Notes: generated by a model not told the origin, from the letters alone. A stretch of DNA of 64,000 nucleotides from Cyclobacteriaceae bacterium (GCA_947458585.1 CANGYY010000008.1:1-64000); one strand, 5' to 3'. Counted from the stretch's first letter, positions 42,894 through 52,465 are shown. Numbers and translations are program-made.

Positions 42894-45534
42894 CCTGATG
42901 ACTGGGTGAAGGTTGGTAATAGGAGTGAATCATTTCAGCGACCAAGGCTGTCCAGCCTGTTTGGTGGGCCGCACCCAGTCCCTTTCCGGAATCTCCATGG
43001 AAGTATTCATGAAAAAGAAGGTGGTCTTTGAAGTGTGGATCTTGCTGAAACTTGGTTTGCTTGCCATAGATTGGACGATTCCCATCTTTGTCTCGCGTAA
43101 ATAGGGAAATGCAGCGAAGGGAAAGTTCCTTCGCAATGATGTCCATCGTCAAGAATTTGCCCGATCCTGTTGGGTATTCAATGGAAAGGTCTTCGCCGTA
43201 GTAGCTGTCAAATTTCTTCAAGGACTCCATGATCAGAAAGTTGATCGGAAACCAAATAGGGCCTCTCCAATTTGAATTGCCACCAAACATCTGGGTGTCC
43301 GCTTCTCCAGGCGTGTAGCGAATGGAGAGCGTGTCACCATTGATCTTCATGGTGTAGGGATGATTCTCGTGGTACTTGGACAGGGAACGGATCCCATAAT
43401 CACTCAGGAATTCTTCTTCATTAAGCATGCGCTGAAGCACACTTTTCATGCGGTGACCACGGAGCAGTGAAAATAATCGGCGTTTGCCATGACCAGGTTG
43501 AATCCAGCTGGATACCAAGGCTGCCAGTTTCGGTTTCTCTTTGAGAATGAAATCGAGGCGCTTTTTGAATTCCGGAAGGGAGTCGAATAGCTCTTCGCGT
43601 ATGGGTTCTACGGCGAAAAGGGGGATGAGTCCTACAATGGATCGGACCTTTAGTTTTTTAGGCTCCTTGCCTTGGTAATGGAATACGTCGTAGAAAAAAT
43701 GGTCTTCGTCGTCCCAAAGCGAGATTTGCTCCGAGGAGATGGTGTTCATTGCTCCAGCGATGTAGAGGAAGTGTTCCAGGAACTTTGTGGCGCTAAACTG
43801 ATAGACGGTATTGTGCTCGCAGAGGTCCAGTGCAATGCGGAGCATGTTGAGGGAAAACATGGCCATCCAAGAAGTGCCATCCGCCTGTTCCAGTTTGCCT
43901 TGGTAGTGTTGGGCGTGGTTTCGGTCAAACAAAGAAATGTTATCCAGACCCAGGAAGCCACCTTCAAAGATATTATTGCCTTCGGAATCCTTTCGGTTGA
44001 CCCACCAGGTGAAGTTGAGCATGAGCTTGTGCATGGCTCTTTCCAGGAATTGCTGGTCACCTTTGCCTCCGTTTAACTTCTTATCTATTTGGTATACCCG
44101 CTGAACCGCATAAGCATGTACAGGCGGATTTACATCGGAAAAATTCCATTCGTAGGCCGGAATCTGTCCGTTGGGATGCATGTACCACTCGTTGAGGAGT
44201 AAGAGCAGTTGGTTTTTGGCAAATTCTGCATCCAATCTGGCCAAAGGAATGCAGTGGAAGGCAAGGTCCCAGGCAGCATACCAGGGGTACTCCCACTTAT
44301 CCGGCATGGAGATGATGTCAAAATTCTGGAGGTGTGTCCAACTGTGATTTCGACCTTTTTTTCGCTCTTGTGGAGGTTGGTAGCGACCAGGATCTCCTTC
44401 TAGCCAGCGGTTGACATCGTAGTAGTAAAACTGTTTGGACCAGAGCAACCCGGCATACGCTTGGCGTTGAATCTGCTGATGCTCCTGGTCTACTACTCTT
44501 TCTTGAAGTTCTTCGTAGAATTCATCGGCTTCTTTTTTGCGCTTCGCTAAGATTTCAGGCATCGCCCCTTGCACATGTTGATCAGGATGGCGATGCATGC
44601 GAAACTGCACGGTGGCCTGTCCGCCAGCGGGGATGCTTAATTCATGGATTGCAGCGACTTTCGTTCCTGTACCCGAATTGAGTCTAGAACTGTCCCCATT
44701 TAGCAAGTAATCGTTGATGGCGTCCTTGGTAGATTTTCGTTCGTTTGGAATGCCATAGAGCCGTTCGCGGTTGGTCTCATTGTCACAAAAAACCAATTCT
44801 TTATGCTCTGAGAAACTGAAAAAATAATTTCCCGACTTCGGGTTAAATGCTTTGATGCAATCCGAGTTGACTTCTGTCATCTTGGGCATGAAGGGTTCGT
44901 GCCCAGTAAACCAAAACTTCCGGAACCAAACCGTTGGCAAAACCCAGAGTTTGGCCTCTTCAGGGCCCCTGTTGGTGATGGTTGCCGAAGCCACGATATC
45001 TTCTGCATCCTCTTTGGCATATTCGATGACGATGTCAAAATACCGATCCTCGTCAAAAATCCCGGTATCCAGCAGCTCGTACTCGTCTTCGAGTTTGCTT
45101 GCCTTTTTATTTTCATCCACCAATTTTTGGTAGGGAAATTCCGCTTGAGGATACTTGTACAGCATCTTCATGTAGCTGTGGGTAGGAGTAGAGTCCTGGT
45201 AGAAATACACTTCCTTCACATCTTCCCCATGATTGCCCTGGTTGCCCGTTAATCCAAAAAATCGTTCCTTCAAGAAGGGATCTTTGCCGTTCCAAAAAGC
45301 CCAAGCCATGCAAATAATTTGGCGGTGGTCCGAAAGGCCTGCAATTCCCTCTTCTCCCCAGCGGTAGGCTTTGCTTCGGGCATGGTCGTGGGTGACATTT
45401 TCCCAGGCCGCTCCGTCGGAACTGTAATCTTCACGCACGGTTCCCCATTGGCGATCCGTGAGGTAGGGACCCCATTTCTTCCAATGCTTTTTATTCTCCT
45501 TATCCTCTTGTAGTCGTGTGTGTTCGGCAGACAT
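42865..45534 (-). CDS. MGH1-like / GH63-type glucosidase
   Basis: 889 aa cytosolic, no signal peptide. The (alpha/alpha)6 glucosidase fold is indicated by KWEYPWYAAWDLAFHCIPLA, where the W-D pair carries the catalytic acid, and by GGNSNWRGPIWFPINFLIME later in the chain; GFLGLDNISLFDR and GTSWMAMFSLNML are further family landmarks. The N-terminus (LTDRQWGTVREDYSSDGAAW) is the conserved start of this bacterial group, annotated MGH1-like glycoside hydrolase or glucosidase. Probably acts on glucosyl or mannosyl oligosaccharides. Overlaps rnhB by 29 bases. Confidence 0.9.
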   Translation of the reverse strand: MSAEHTRLQEDKENKKHWKKWGPYLTDRQWGTVREDYSSDGAAWENVTHDHARSKAYRWGEEGIAGLSDHRQIICMAWAFWNGKDPFLKERFFGLTGNQGNHGEDVKEVYFYQDSTPTHSYMKMLYKYPQAEFPYQKLVDENKKASKLEDEYELLDTGIFDEDRYFDIVIEYAKEDAEDIVASATITNRGPEEAKLWVLPTVWFRKFWFTGHEPFMPKMTEVNSDCIKAFNPKSGNYFFSFSEHKELVFCDNETNRERLYGIPNERKSTKDAINDYLLNGDSSRLNSGTGTKVAAIHELSIPAGGQATVQFRMHRHPDQHVQGAMPEILAKRKKEADEFYEELQERVVDQEHQQIQRQAYAGLLWSKQFYYYDVNRWLEGDPGRYQPPQERKKGRNHSWTHLQNFDIISMPDKWEYPWYAAWDLAFHCIPLARLDAEFAKNQLLLLLNEWYMHPNGQIPAYEWNFSDVNPPVHAYAVQRVYQIDKKLNGGKGDQQFLERAMHKLMLNFTWWVNRKDSEGNNIFEGGFLGLDNISLFDRNHAQHYQGKLEQADGTSWMAMFSLNMLRIALDLCEHNTVYQFSATKFLEHFLYIAGAMNTISSEQISLWDDEDHFFYDVFHYQGKEPKKLKVRSIVGLIPLFAVEPIREELFDSLPEFKKRLDFILKEKPKLAALVSSWIQPGHGKRRLFSLLRGHRMKSVLQRMLNEEEFLSDYGIRSLSKYHENHPYTMKINGDTLSIRYTPGEADTQMFGGNSNWRGPIWFPINFLIMESLKKFDSYYGEDLSIEYPTGSGKFLTMDIIAKELSLRCISLFTRDKDGNRPIYGKQTKFQQDPHFKDHLLFHEYFHGDSGKGLGAAHQTGWTALVAEMIHSYYQPSPSHQDDSSPLFRS

Positions 45535-45753
45535 GAACCTGTTGTTCTTTGGGCGAAGGGTGAAATTATCATTTTCGCCGCAGAAAGCCGCAAAAGAATT
45601 TAAAGTAGGGTGTAAAAATACACTTTCAAAAAGAGGTTAAAATAGAGCCTAGGTAGTTAATTTTTGACTTTCCTTTAAAAATCAACCGATTGAATTCAGT
45701 TTTTTCTTAGTTGAGTTTTATAAAATTTAACTATCGGATGAATAAAAAAAAAT

Positions 45754-45761
45754 TACCTTTG
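45754..45761 (+). promoter_or_regulatory. -7 promoter box upstream of gene 45800
   Basis: TACCTTTG is a perfect TAnnTTTG, giving a predicted start near 45768 and a leader of about 30 bases to the ATG at 45800. No TTTG is at the proper -33 distance. Confidence 0.5.
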
Positions 45762-45799
45762 ACGTAAGATTTTTTTGTTCTAATCCCTCGTCCTAAGCC

Positions 45800-46282
45800 A
45801 TGAAAAATTCATCTCCTTTTCCCATGAAATCCAAACTTGTACTGCTGGGTTCCCTTCTGCTGCTCGTTGCAGGAATTTACTTTGGAGGAGTCCAGATTTT
45901 GACCGAAGAGCAAGAGCTGACTGAGCCGAATCAAACAGCGCTATCCTTGTCTCAAGGTACACCTGTAGAGTTTGTGAGTCAGAGAGATGGGTCAGCGTCA
46001 AGCGATACAGATTTGGTGGCCAGGTACACTCAGTTGTATGGAAAGTACCAAGTGAAAGTTTATGCCAACCGCAAATTTTCAAAGCCAACCAATCAAGAAA
46101 TCGAGGCACTACGCTTGGAGGCAGAAGCATTGGATAAGCTCTACACCCAAATTTCACTAGAAGAGCGGACTAAAATTAAGCGAGCGGCCTTTCCTTTTTT
46201 CAAACTTGAGGTCGGCGGAAAAACCATTTACAAGAAAGCGGAGGATTTGACTCCTGAGGAAAGAAAAAGCCTCAGCTGCTAA
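45800..46282 (+). CDS. Membrane-anchored hypothetical protein, BlaR1/TonB-linked tail type
   Basis: 160 aa with one N-terminal membrane segment (LVLLGSLLLLVAGIYFGGVQ, about 13-32). An internal ATG at 45824 is an alternative start. The exported part has EALRLEAEALDKLYTQISLE and ends VGGKTIYKKAEDLTPEERKS, resembling the periplasmic tails of Bacteroidota BlaR1/TonB-linked proteins, which also carry LTPEE(Q/R) motifs. There is no known function. The gene converges on the glycosyltransferase gene and overlaps its end by 11 bases. Confidence 0.75.
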   Translation: MKNSSPFPMKSKLVLLGSLLLLVAGIYFGGVQILTEEQELTEPNQTALSLSQGTPVEFVSQRDGSASSDTDLVARYTQLYGKYQVKVYANRKFSKPTNQEIEALRLEAEALDKLYTQISLEERTKIKRAAFPFFKLEVGGKTIYKKAEDLTPEERKSLSC

Positions 46283-47393
46283 CATACACAAATTCAGGAC
46301 TGTCTTTTTTTGGTTCTGATTCCAGTTTGTGTACAAGTTTCCGGAATGCTGTAGGCCAACTTTCAGCCCATTCTTGGTAGCTTTTTGTCTGGTTTGCGTC
46401 TGGCAAGGAGAGGCTAGTGAGTAGTTTAAAATCAAAGAAGTCTGCCTTTTTTCCAGCCCCTGATTGTTCCCCATCTAAAGCATTGCAGGCTTGCTCGTAC
46501 TGACCTGCAATGGGTACCATCACCACGGGTTTTCCCAAGTACATCGCTTCGCAAACCGATTCAAAACCAGCCGTACAGATCAACCCTTTGCATGCCGCCA
46601 TGGCTACCAAAAATTGCTGATCATTGACTTGGTGAAAACTCAGGTTGGGAAGCGGGCATTCATTTTCTGCTGCACCCTTCTTGTCCCAAAATGCCTTGAT
46701 GTGGACTTCTGGGTTATTTCTCGCAAAAGTTAGCACTTCTTCTGCATAGCCTGGATTGACCATGTAGGTTAGGTAGAAATCTTCCTGAGAAACGGTCAGT
46801 TCCTTTACCTCTTGCCGAAGCAAGGGAGGCACTACCTGTACCCCATTACTATCTTTCTTGGGTAAAAAGGAAAGCGCCAACCGCTCCGATGCACCCCAGG
46901 CTGTAAAGCGGGTATGTAGTCGGAAAAGAAACTTTTCCAATTCTCGATTTGGGACAAAAGCAAACTCAGGATGCCCTTCCAAGTATTGGTGACCGATAGC
47001 CCAAAATGCTATTTTGGGTGCAAAAAGTAAGTTGTAAAGCCCAGCAAGCGGTTCATAGAAGTTCACCACCACCTCGGGTTGCGTATCTTGTACCAATGCA
47101 TGGATTTTTTGTAGGCTAGTCCAATAGTTGGGAAGCTTAGCTAGACTTTTTCGAATGGTCTTTCCAAGTAGGATCTTCTTTTCCGACCCGTCGGTTTCAA
47201 AGTTGGGACTTTCGACCGGCGTAACTGCCACTCCAATTTTTTGGAGAAAGAAATCGGGAACTTGTCGTCTAGGGCTTTTTCCTACTACCACGCCAACCAA
47301 TTCATGCTGCTCCTTTTTAAGGAGTGCTGCAAAGGAGAGTGCCTGAGTTAGATGCCCTCTTCCTTCTCCCTGAATCAAAAATAAAAACCGCAT
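46272..47393 (-). CDS. GT-B glycosyltransferase (MurG-like fold)
   Basis: 373 aa. N-terminal motif LFLIQGEGRGHLTQALSFA is the G-x-G-x-x-x-H donor/acceptor loop of the GT28-like group; AACKGLICTAGFESVCEAMY with LGKPVVMVPIAGQYEQACNA is the C-terminal nucleotide-sugar binding segment (G-F-x-S-x-x-E-A). Probably transfers a sugar to a lipid or cell-surface acceptor. It lies three bases after the LpxH-like gene and may share its transcript. No membrane segment, so it is cytosolic or peripheral. Confidence 0.88.
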   Translation of the reverse strand: MRFLFLIQGEGRGHLTQALSFAALLKKEQHELVGVVVGKSPRRQVPDFFLQKIGVAVTPVESPNFETDGSEKKILLGKTIRKSLAKLPNYWTSLQKIHALVQDTQPEVVVNFYEPLAGLYNLLFAPKIAFWAIGHQYLEGHPEFAFVPNRELEKFLFRLHTRFTAWGASERLALSFLPKKDSNGVQVVPPLLRQEVKELTVSQEDFYLTYMVNPGYAEEVLTFARNNPEVHIKAFWDKKGAAENECPLPNLSFHQVNDQQFLVAMAACKGLICTAGFESVCEAMYLGKPVVMVPIAGQYEQACNALDGEQSGAGKKADFFDFKLLTSLSLPDANQTKSYQEWAESWPTAFRKLVHKLESEPKKDSPEFVYVSS

Positions 47394-47396
47394 GGC

Positions 47397-48269
47397 TTAC
47401 AGTTGAATACTTGGATTACGTAGTTCTTCGTCTTGGATGCCTGTAAAGGCAACCCGAGGAAGGTCGATTTGGGCCAATTCTTCCTGCCTAGACGAAATGG
47501 CTATCCCTTGATGCGTATCCATTTTCTTGAAATCGATCTGGTTGAAGTAAATCAGCTCCCAATTTCCTTCGTGGTCTTCTGCCAAGGCACTCATGGTCTC
47601 GACCCAATCCCCGGAATTGAGGTAGTGGATGCCGTCAATCATGCGATTTTCAGCCTTGTGAATGTGTCCGCAGATGATGCCGTCACAGCCCTTTGCCTTG
47701 GCCATTTTGGCGAGTTCGGTTTCGTAATCGTCTACATAGGACACTGCTTGTTTGACTTTCCCTTTGACAAATTGGGAAAGCGAGAAATAAGGAAGTCCTT
47801 TTTTGTAGCGGTAGTAGTTGACTACTCGGTTGAGCCAAAGCAAAAAAGTATAGCCCACATCCCCCAAATAGGCGATCCAGCGAAGGTTGGTGGTAATGCT
47901 GTCAAAAACATCTCCATGGGTAATGAAATAGGTTTTTCCCTTACTTTCATAGGTCATGTCTGCTAGAATTTGCAGTCTGCCGATTTGAAGTGGTAAAATC
48001 TGATCTAAAAAGTCATCGTGATTTCCGCGCAGGTAGTATACGTTTGTGGATTGGTTTTCCATCATCTTCAATACGCGGTTGAAGAATCGGGTGTGTTTTC
48101 GCTTCCAACTCCCTGATTTTTTCAATTGCCAACCATCGATGATGTCGCCATTTAGGATGAGGTTATCGCAGTGGAATTGCTTCAGAAATCGAGCGATCTC
48201 TTTTGCCTTGGAGCCCTTGGTTCCCAAGTGAACATCAGAGACGATGAGTGTTTTGTAGTGAGTCTTCAC
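47397..48269 (-). CDS. UDP-2,3-diacylglucosamine diphosphatase-like metallophosphoesterase
   Basis: 290 aa. Dimetal phosphoesterase motifs appear in order: VSDVHLGTKG (Asp12, His14), LILNGDIIDGW, LRGNHDDFL, FITHGDVFD and GIICGHIHKAE. The combination is typical of LpxH/YbbF-like enzymes that make lipid X in lipid A synthesis; Bacteroidota carry paralogs, so the precise substrate is open. It is the first gene of a two-gene unit with the glycosyltransferase, consistent with an envelope lipid role. Confidence 0.88.
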   Translation of the reverse strand: MKTHYKTLIVSDVHLGTKGSKAKEIARFLKQFHCDNLILNGDIIDGWQLKKSGSWKRKHTRFFNRVLKMMENQSTNVYYLRGNHDDFLDQILPLQIGRLQILADMTYESKGKTYFITHGDVFDSITTNLRWIAYLGDVGYTFLLWLNRVVNYYRYKKGLPYFSLSQFVKGKVKQAVSYVDDYETELAKMAKAKGCDGIICGHIHKAENRMIDGIHYLNSGDWVETMSALAEDHEGNWELIYFNQIDFKKMDTHQGIAISSRQEELAQIDLPRVAFTGIQDEELRNPSIQL

Positions 48270-48441
48270 ACCAGTAGTTTTGCTTCACAATTTCTCTTGC
48301 AAACGTCACTTGAATGTGTTTGAAACATTACGTTTTTGTGTATAAAACAAAATTTTATTTCACCTAAATTAAAATTAGGTTAATTGGAAGTTAAAAATCG
48401 TGATGAGTAGGAATGAATACACCTGAGTTTAGAGATAAAAA

Positions 48442-48900
48442 ATGCTGTCAAAAAAGTTAAGATTTCCCGCCATGAATTTTTTAAATAAAAAACGCTCCTT
48501 TATTCTAGGATTGATTTTTATCGTTCTTTTCATTTTGAACCAATTTAAATCTCCGATTGTGATCTTTCTTCCGGTTGATTTGCCTGGTAATTTAAAAGCT
48601 AGTACAATTCCTCCAATTGGAATTTTTATCGAGAGGCAGTATAAGGGTGAAATCCCCAATTCGAAATGGTGTACCGTATTGCAACACGAATTGGAGCATT
48701 GGGAACAATATAAGACAATGGGCTTGCTTTCTTTTTATTATAACTACCTGCTGGAATATGCAAAGTCTGGAAGAATAGATCATTGGATGGAAAAAGAAAG
48801 CAACAAAAATTGCAAACAAAAATTAAATGAAATCGGACTCAAGAAGACGAATTCTGAAACCCCTGACTCTATTGGATATAAAGAATATGAAAATTCGTAG
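48442..48900 (+). CDS. Membrane-anchored minigluzincin-like protein
   Basis: 152 aa with one membrane segment (about 19-35, FILGLIFIVLFILNQF; an internal ATG at 48472 is an alternative start). The zinc motif HELEH lies in VLQHELEHWEQYKTMGLLS (residues about 82-86) and a downstream Glu in DHWMEKESNKNCKQ could be the third ligand, the arrangement of minigluzincins (HExxH with Q and a G-x-x-x-F-Y-x-x-Y follow-on). Monocistronic, AT-rich compared with the neighbours. Whether it is an active protease is not testable by eye. Confidence 0.75.
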   Translation: MLSKKLRFPAMNFLNKKRSFILGLIFIVLFILNQFKSPIVIFLPVDLPGNLKASTIPPIGIFIERQYKGEIPNSKWCTVLQHELEHWEQYKTMGLLSFYYNYLLEYAKSGRIDHWMEKESNKNCKQKLNEIGLKKTNSETPDSIGYKEYENS

Positions 48901-49092
48901 TGTAGTATTTTGCTTAAAAAAACCATTTAATTTTAAATGAAGACGGATTTAGGGACTGGAAAAGTTTAATTTTTGTTGTGCTGCTTTTAGTGAAATCATC
49001 CCATTCAAATTAATCTATTAAAATTTTATTCAAGCGGTGAATTGTACTTTGCCTCCATTCCCTAGTTTAGTAGTTCTAATTCTTTCTCACCC

Positions 49093-51567
49093 ATGAAAAA
49101 AATTACCGTTCTCCTGAGTTGCTTGCTCCTTGCATTTTCAAGTGTTGCTCAACAACCTTCCTTCAAAGGAAATTACGAGTTAGCCGCTCGCTTTTCTCCC
49201 GATAAATTGAAGAAAATGATTTTTTCGACCAGCGTAGATCCGCATTGGATGAAAAAATCAGATCGCTTTTGGTACGAATACGAAACTACCCAAGGGAAGA
49301 GATGGGTGCTTGTTGATCCGGTGAGACGAACCAAGTCTCCACTCTTTGATGCGGACAAACTTGCAGCAGAACTCACCAAGGCGGTCAAAGATCCCTTTGA
49401 TGGGCAGCACCTCAAATTGGACAACATGAAGTTGCTCGGTGATGAAAACACCCTCCAGTTTACCGTCAAAAGTACTGCAGAGGTACTCAAAAAGGATTGG
49501 GCTGAACTCAAAGCAAAGAATAAGAATGCCAAAGACTCTTTAGAGAAGAAGGTGCATACCTTTCAATTCAATTTGATTTCCCAGCAACTCAAAGAAATCG
49601 AAACGGTCAAGGAGCCTACCCGTCTTGCATGGGCCAATATTGCGCCTGACTCCTCCAAGGTAGTGTATGTGAAAAACTTCAACCTGTATTGGATGGATAA
49701 AGCCAATTTCTTGAAGGCCGTTAAGGATTTGAAGGATACCACCTTGGTGGAACAAGCATTGACCACCGATGGAGTGGCGGATTACGAATATGGCTGGGGA
49801 GATCGTGGAGAAGATAATGTAGAGGTTGAAAAAAAGAAAAACGATCGGAAGCGTGCGCCTGTTCTTTGGAGTACAGACAGCAAGCAGTTTATCCTGACCC
49901 GTACCGATCAGCGTAAGGTGAAGGACCTTTGGGTAATACATAATACGCGTGATCCTAGACCTACTTTGGAAACCTACAAGTATGCCATGCCAGGGGAGAA
50001 GGAGCAGCCGATTACTGAGTTGGTCCATTATTCCTTTGAAACTCAGAAGTTGAGCGACTTACCCATTTCCACTTTTAAAGATCAGACGGTCTCTCTTTGG
50101 TCCACTACCCCTGCAGCCAATACGCGGGACGATGACTTCAGACCGACGACCTGGCTAGGAAATACCAGCGAATTTTACTTTGCCTTGACCTCCCGTGACT
50201 TGAAGCGTGTGGATGTCTTGCGTTGGAATTTGAAGACCAACCAGAAAGAGGTGCTCATCGAAGAAAGAAGCAATACCTACATCGATTTTGAAAAACCAGA
50301 GGTAGTGGGCAATGACCTGATCTGGTGGTCCGAGCGTGATGGTTGGGGACATTTCTACCTCTATGGAAAGGATGGATCCTTTAAGCGTCAACTTACCTCT
50401 GGTCCTTACCATACTGCTGGTGCTGCGCGAGTAGATGGTGCCCTTCGTAAGCTTTACTTTACTGCCAATGGCAAAGAAAAAGGCGAAGATCCCTACTACG
50501 AGCACTTGTATTCGGTGTCTTTGGATGGGGGAGCAGTTACTTTGCTGAATAAAGGGGACTTCAACCATGAAATCAGCATCAATGACCCAGCTTCCTATTT
50601 TGTATCGAATTTTTCTCGCGTAAATACGGTGCCTGCTTCGGTACTCTACGACCGAAATGGGGCTAAAATCATGGATTTGGAGACGGCAGACCTGAGTCAG
50701 CTTATGGCGGCGGGATACCAGTTTCCTGAGCCCTTTACCTTCAAGGCGGACGATGGCATCACCGACTTGTTTGGCGTGATGTACAAGCCTTTTGATTTTG
50801 ACTCTACACGCAGCTACCCTATGATCCAGTATGTGTATCCCGGTCCACAGACCGAGGCGGTCAACAAGTCTTTTGGTCGTGGCATGGACCGCACAGATCG
50901 CTTGGCACAGTTTGGCTTTGTGGTAGTGACATTGGGCAACCGAGGTGGGCATCCGGCTCGATCCAAGTGGTACCACAACTACGGATATGGAGACCTTCGT
51001 GACTACGGATTGGCAGATAAAAAGGCAGCAGTAGAACAGTTAGCAGATCGACATTCCTTTATCGATCGTCACAAGGTAGGGATCCAAGGGCATTCCGGTG
51101 GTGGGTTTATGTCCACTGCAGCGATGTTGGTGTATCCGGACGTATTTAAAGTGGCCGTTTCTTCGGCAGGAAATCACGAAAATAACATTTACAACCGCTG
51201 GTGGTCGGAGAAGCACCACGGGGTGCAGGAGCGAATCTTGCCAAGCGGAGACACCACCTTTGTGTATCAAATTGAGAAAAATCCGGATTTGGCCAAAAAT
51301 CTAAAAGGACATCTGATGCTCAGCACGGGTGATGTAGACAACAATGTGCATCCTGCAGGCACCATCCGCATGGCCAATGCCTTGATCAAGGCGGGAAAGC
51401 GTTTTGAATTTGTATTGCTTCCTGGTCAGCGCCATGGATATGGAGACATGACCGAATACTTCTTTTGGAAGATGGGCGACTACTTTGTAGCGCACTTGTT
51501 GGGAGATACAGCACCACCTCCGGTAGACATGGTGCAGATGCTGCGGGACAAACCCAAGGATAAGTAA
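49093..51567 (+). CDS. S9 family peptidase (prolyl-oligopeptidase/DPP4-like)
   Basis: 824 aa with a signal peptide (MKKITVLLSCLLLAFSSVAQ). The N-terminal beta-propeller spans about 30-530. The alpha/beta-hydrolase domain has the nucleophile in GIQGHSGGGFMSTAA, the acid in LSTGDVDNNVHP and the His in PGQRHGYGDMTEY. The Y-V-Y-P-G-P-Q-T motif before the catalytic domain matches DPP4-type enzymes. It is a periplasmic or outer-membrane-facing dipeptidyl peptidase for peptide uptake. A strong terminator follows. Confidence 0.94.
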   Translation: MKKITVLLSCLLLAFSSVAQQPSFKGNYELAARFSPDKLKKMIFSTSVDPHWMKKSDRFWYEYETTQGKRWVLVDPVRRTKSPLFDADKLAAELTKAVKDPFDGQHLKLDNMKLLGDENTLQFTVKSTAEVLKKDWAELKAKNKNAKDSLEKKVHTFQFNLISQQLKEIETVKEPTRLAWANIAPDSSKVVYVKNFNLYWMDKANFLKAVKDLKDTTLVEQALTTDGVADYEYGWGDRGEDNVEVEKKKNDRKRAPVLWSTDSKQFILTRTDQRKVKDLWVIHNTRDPRPTLETYKYAMPGEKEQPITELVHYSFETQKLSDLPISTFKDQTVSLWSTTPAANTRDDDFRPTTWLGNTSEFYFALTSRDLKRVDVLRWNLKTNQKEVLIEERSNTYIDFEKPEVVGNDLIWWSERDGWGHFYLYGKDGSFKRQLTSGPYHTAGAARVDGALRKLYFTANGKEKGEDPYYEHLYSVSLDGGAVTLLNKGDFNHEISINDPASYFVSNFSRVNTVPASVLYDRNGAKIMDLETADLSQLMAAGYQFPEPFTFKADDGITDLFGVMYKPFDFDSTRSYPMIQYVYPGPQTEAVNKSFGRGMDRTDRLAQFGFVVVTLGNRGGHPARSKWYHNYGYGDLRDYGLADKKAAVEQLADRHSFIDRHKVGIQGHSGGGFMSTAAMLVYPDVFKVAVSSAGNHENNIYNRWWSEKHHGVQERILPSGDTTFVYQIEKNPDLAKNLKGHLMLSTGDVDNNVHPAGTIRMANALIKAGKRFEFVLLPGQRHGYGDMTEYFFWKMGDYFVAHLLGDTAPPPVDMVQMLRDKPKDK

Positions 51568-51583
51568 CCCACTCAGTATCTTA

Positions 51584-51610
51584 CAAACCCCTCTTTTGAG
51601 GGGTTTGTTG
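51584..51610 (+). terminator. Intrinsic terminator after S9 peptidase
   Basis: Stem CAAACCCCTC / GAGGGGTTTG with TTTT loop, followed by a T-rich tail (TTGTTTTT). Confidence 0.85.
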
Positions 51611-51670
51611 TTTTTAGGATTAAGGGATTGAAAAAGTCAGCGTATTGAATTAATTTTCATTAAAAAACGA

Positions 51671-51910
51671 ATGAAAACGCCATTTAATAAATTTATTTAC
51701 CTCGGTTTTATTGCTCTTGGAGGCTATCAAGTTTTTTTGGGAGACTACCTTACTGCCGCCTCTTCCTTAGGGATTGCCTTGGCATTTGACCCTTTTGATC
51801 CTGAACAGAAATGGGATGCTCGACCCTTTTGGAAGAAAGGTGTCCTGCTGGTTCATTTAGGTGTGGTTGCAGTCCTATTTGGATTGGGGCTGGGATTGAA
51901 TGACGCCTAG
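51671..51910 (+). CDS. Small membrane protein of unknown function
   Basis: 79 aa. MKTPFNKFIYLGFIALGGYQ and DYLTAASSLGIALAFDPFDP give two hydrophobic segments, then a charged loop (EQKWDARPFWKKG) and a last membrane segment (VLLVHLGVVAVLFGLGLGL). Likely three-pass. Small membrane proteins of this form are frequent in Cytophagales. Monocistronic, no further clue. Confidence 0.72.
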   Translation: MKTPFNKFIYLGFIALGGYQVFLGDYLTAASSLGIALAFDPFDPEQKWDARPFWKKGVLLVHLGVVAVLFGLGLGLNDA

Positions 51911-52048
51911 CCGAATTTTTTTTGGATGGTATTTGACAGTCCTTCTTCCTTGCAATTCAAAAAATCTGAGCTTACCTTTCGTCATTGGCTGAAAGAAGTC
52001 CGTTCGCCAAAATCGCTACTTTTCTTAAAGTATTAATTAAACTTAGGT

Positions 52049-52438
52049 ATGCCAAAATGTGTATGTATGGGGGCCAAATTGAAATGTACTTTTGGTGCAG
52101 GTCCAAAAGACATGATGGTACTTCCTATTGCAAGGGTCCTGAATTCCAAGGTTAAGTCAATAGCAGGTCAGTTGGACATTATCCCCTTTTTGAATATTCC
52201 AGCTTTTGGAAATTGCCTATCTCCGCTTAACCCCATGAATTGGAAGATGATTGGTCCTATACCGGTTTTTGTTCCAGGACGATGCATTCCCATCCCCATC
52301 ATGCCTTGGGCTCCAGTGGCCAAAAAACTGAAGATAGGGGGTAAGCCAGCCATGCTTCAGAACAGTAAAACCATGTGTGTTTGGATGGGTCAAATCACAG
52401 TACAAAAGCCAGGATTGACCAACGTGCAGTCGAAGTAA
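52049..52438 (+). CDS. DUF4280 PAAR-like spike-tip protein
   Basis: 129 aa, no signal peptide. It opens MPKCVCMGAKLKCTFGAGPK, the DUF4280 pattern (x-V-C-x-G-A-x-L-x-C-x-F-G), followed by repeated hydrophobic turns rich in Pro/Ile/Gly (LDIIPFLNIPAFGNCLSPLN; GPIPVFVPGRCIPIPIMPWA) and a final GQITVQKPG strand. DUF4280 is related to PAAR proteins that cap VgrG/eCIS spikes and may carry effectors. It stands alone between S9 and DUF6090-like genes, with no spike, tube or sheath gene visible. Confidence 0.85.
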   Translation: MPKCVCMGAKLKCTFGAGPKDMMVLPIARVLNSKVKSIAGQLDIIPFLNIPAFGNCLSPLNPMNWKMIGPIPVFVPGRCIPIPIMPWAPVAKKLKIGGKPAMLQNSKTMCVWMGQITVQKPGLTNVQSK

Positions 52439-52465
52439 TCCGAACAATTGATTCGGAATCATTTT

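Noticed and set aside
50155-50976. 273-codon minus-strand open frame
   Set aside because: Shadow of the S9 peptidase gene on the other strand; catalytic motifs are on the plus strand.
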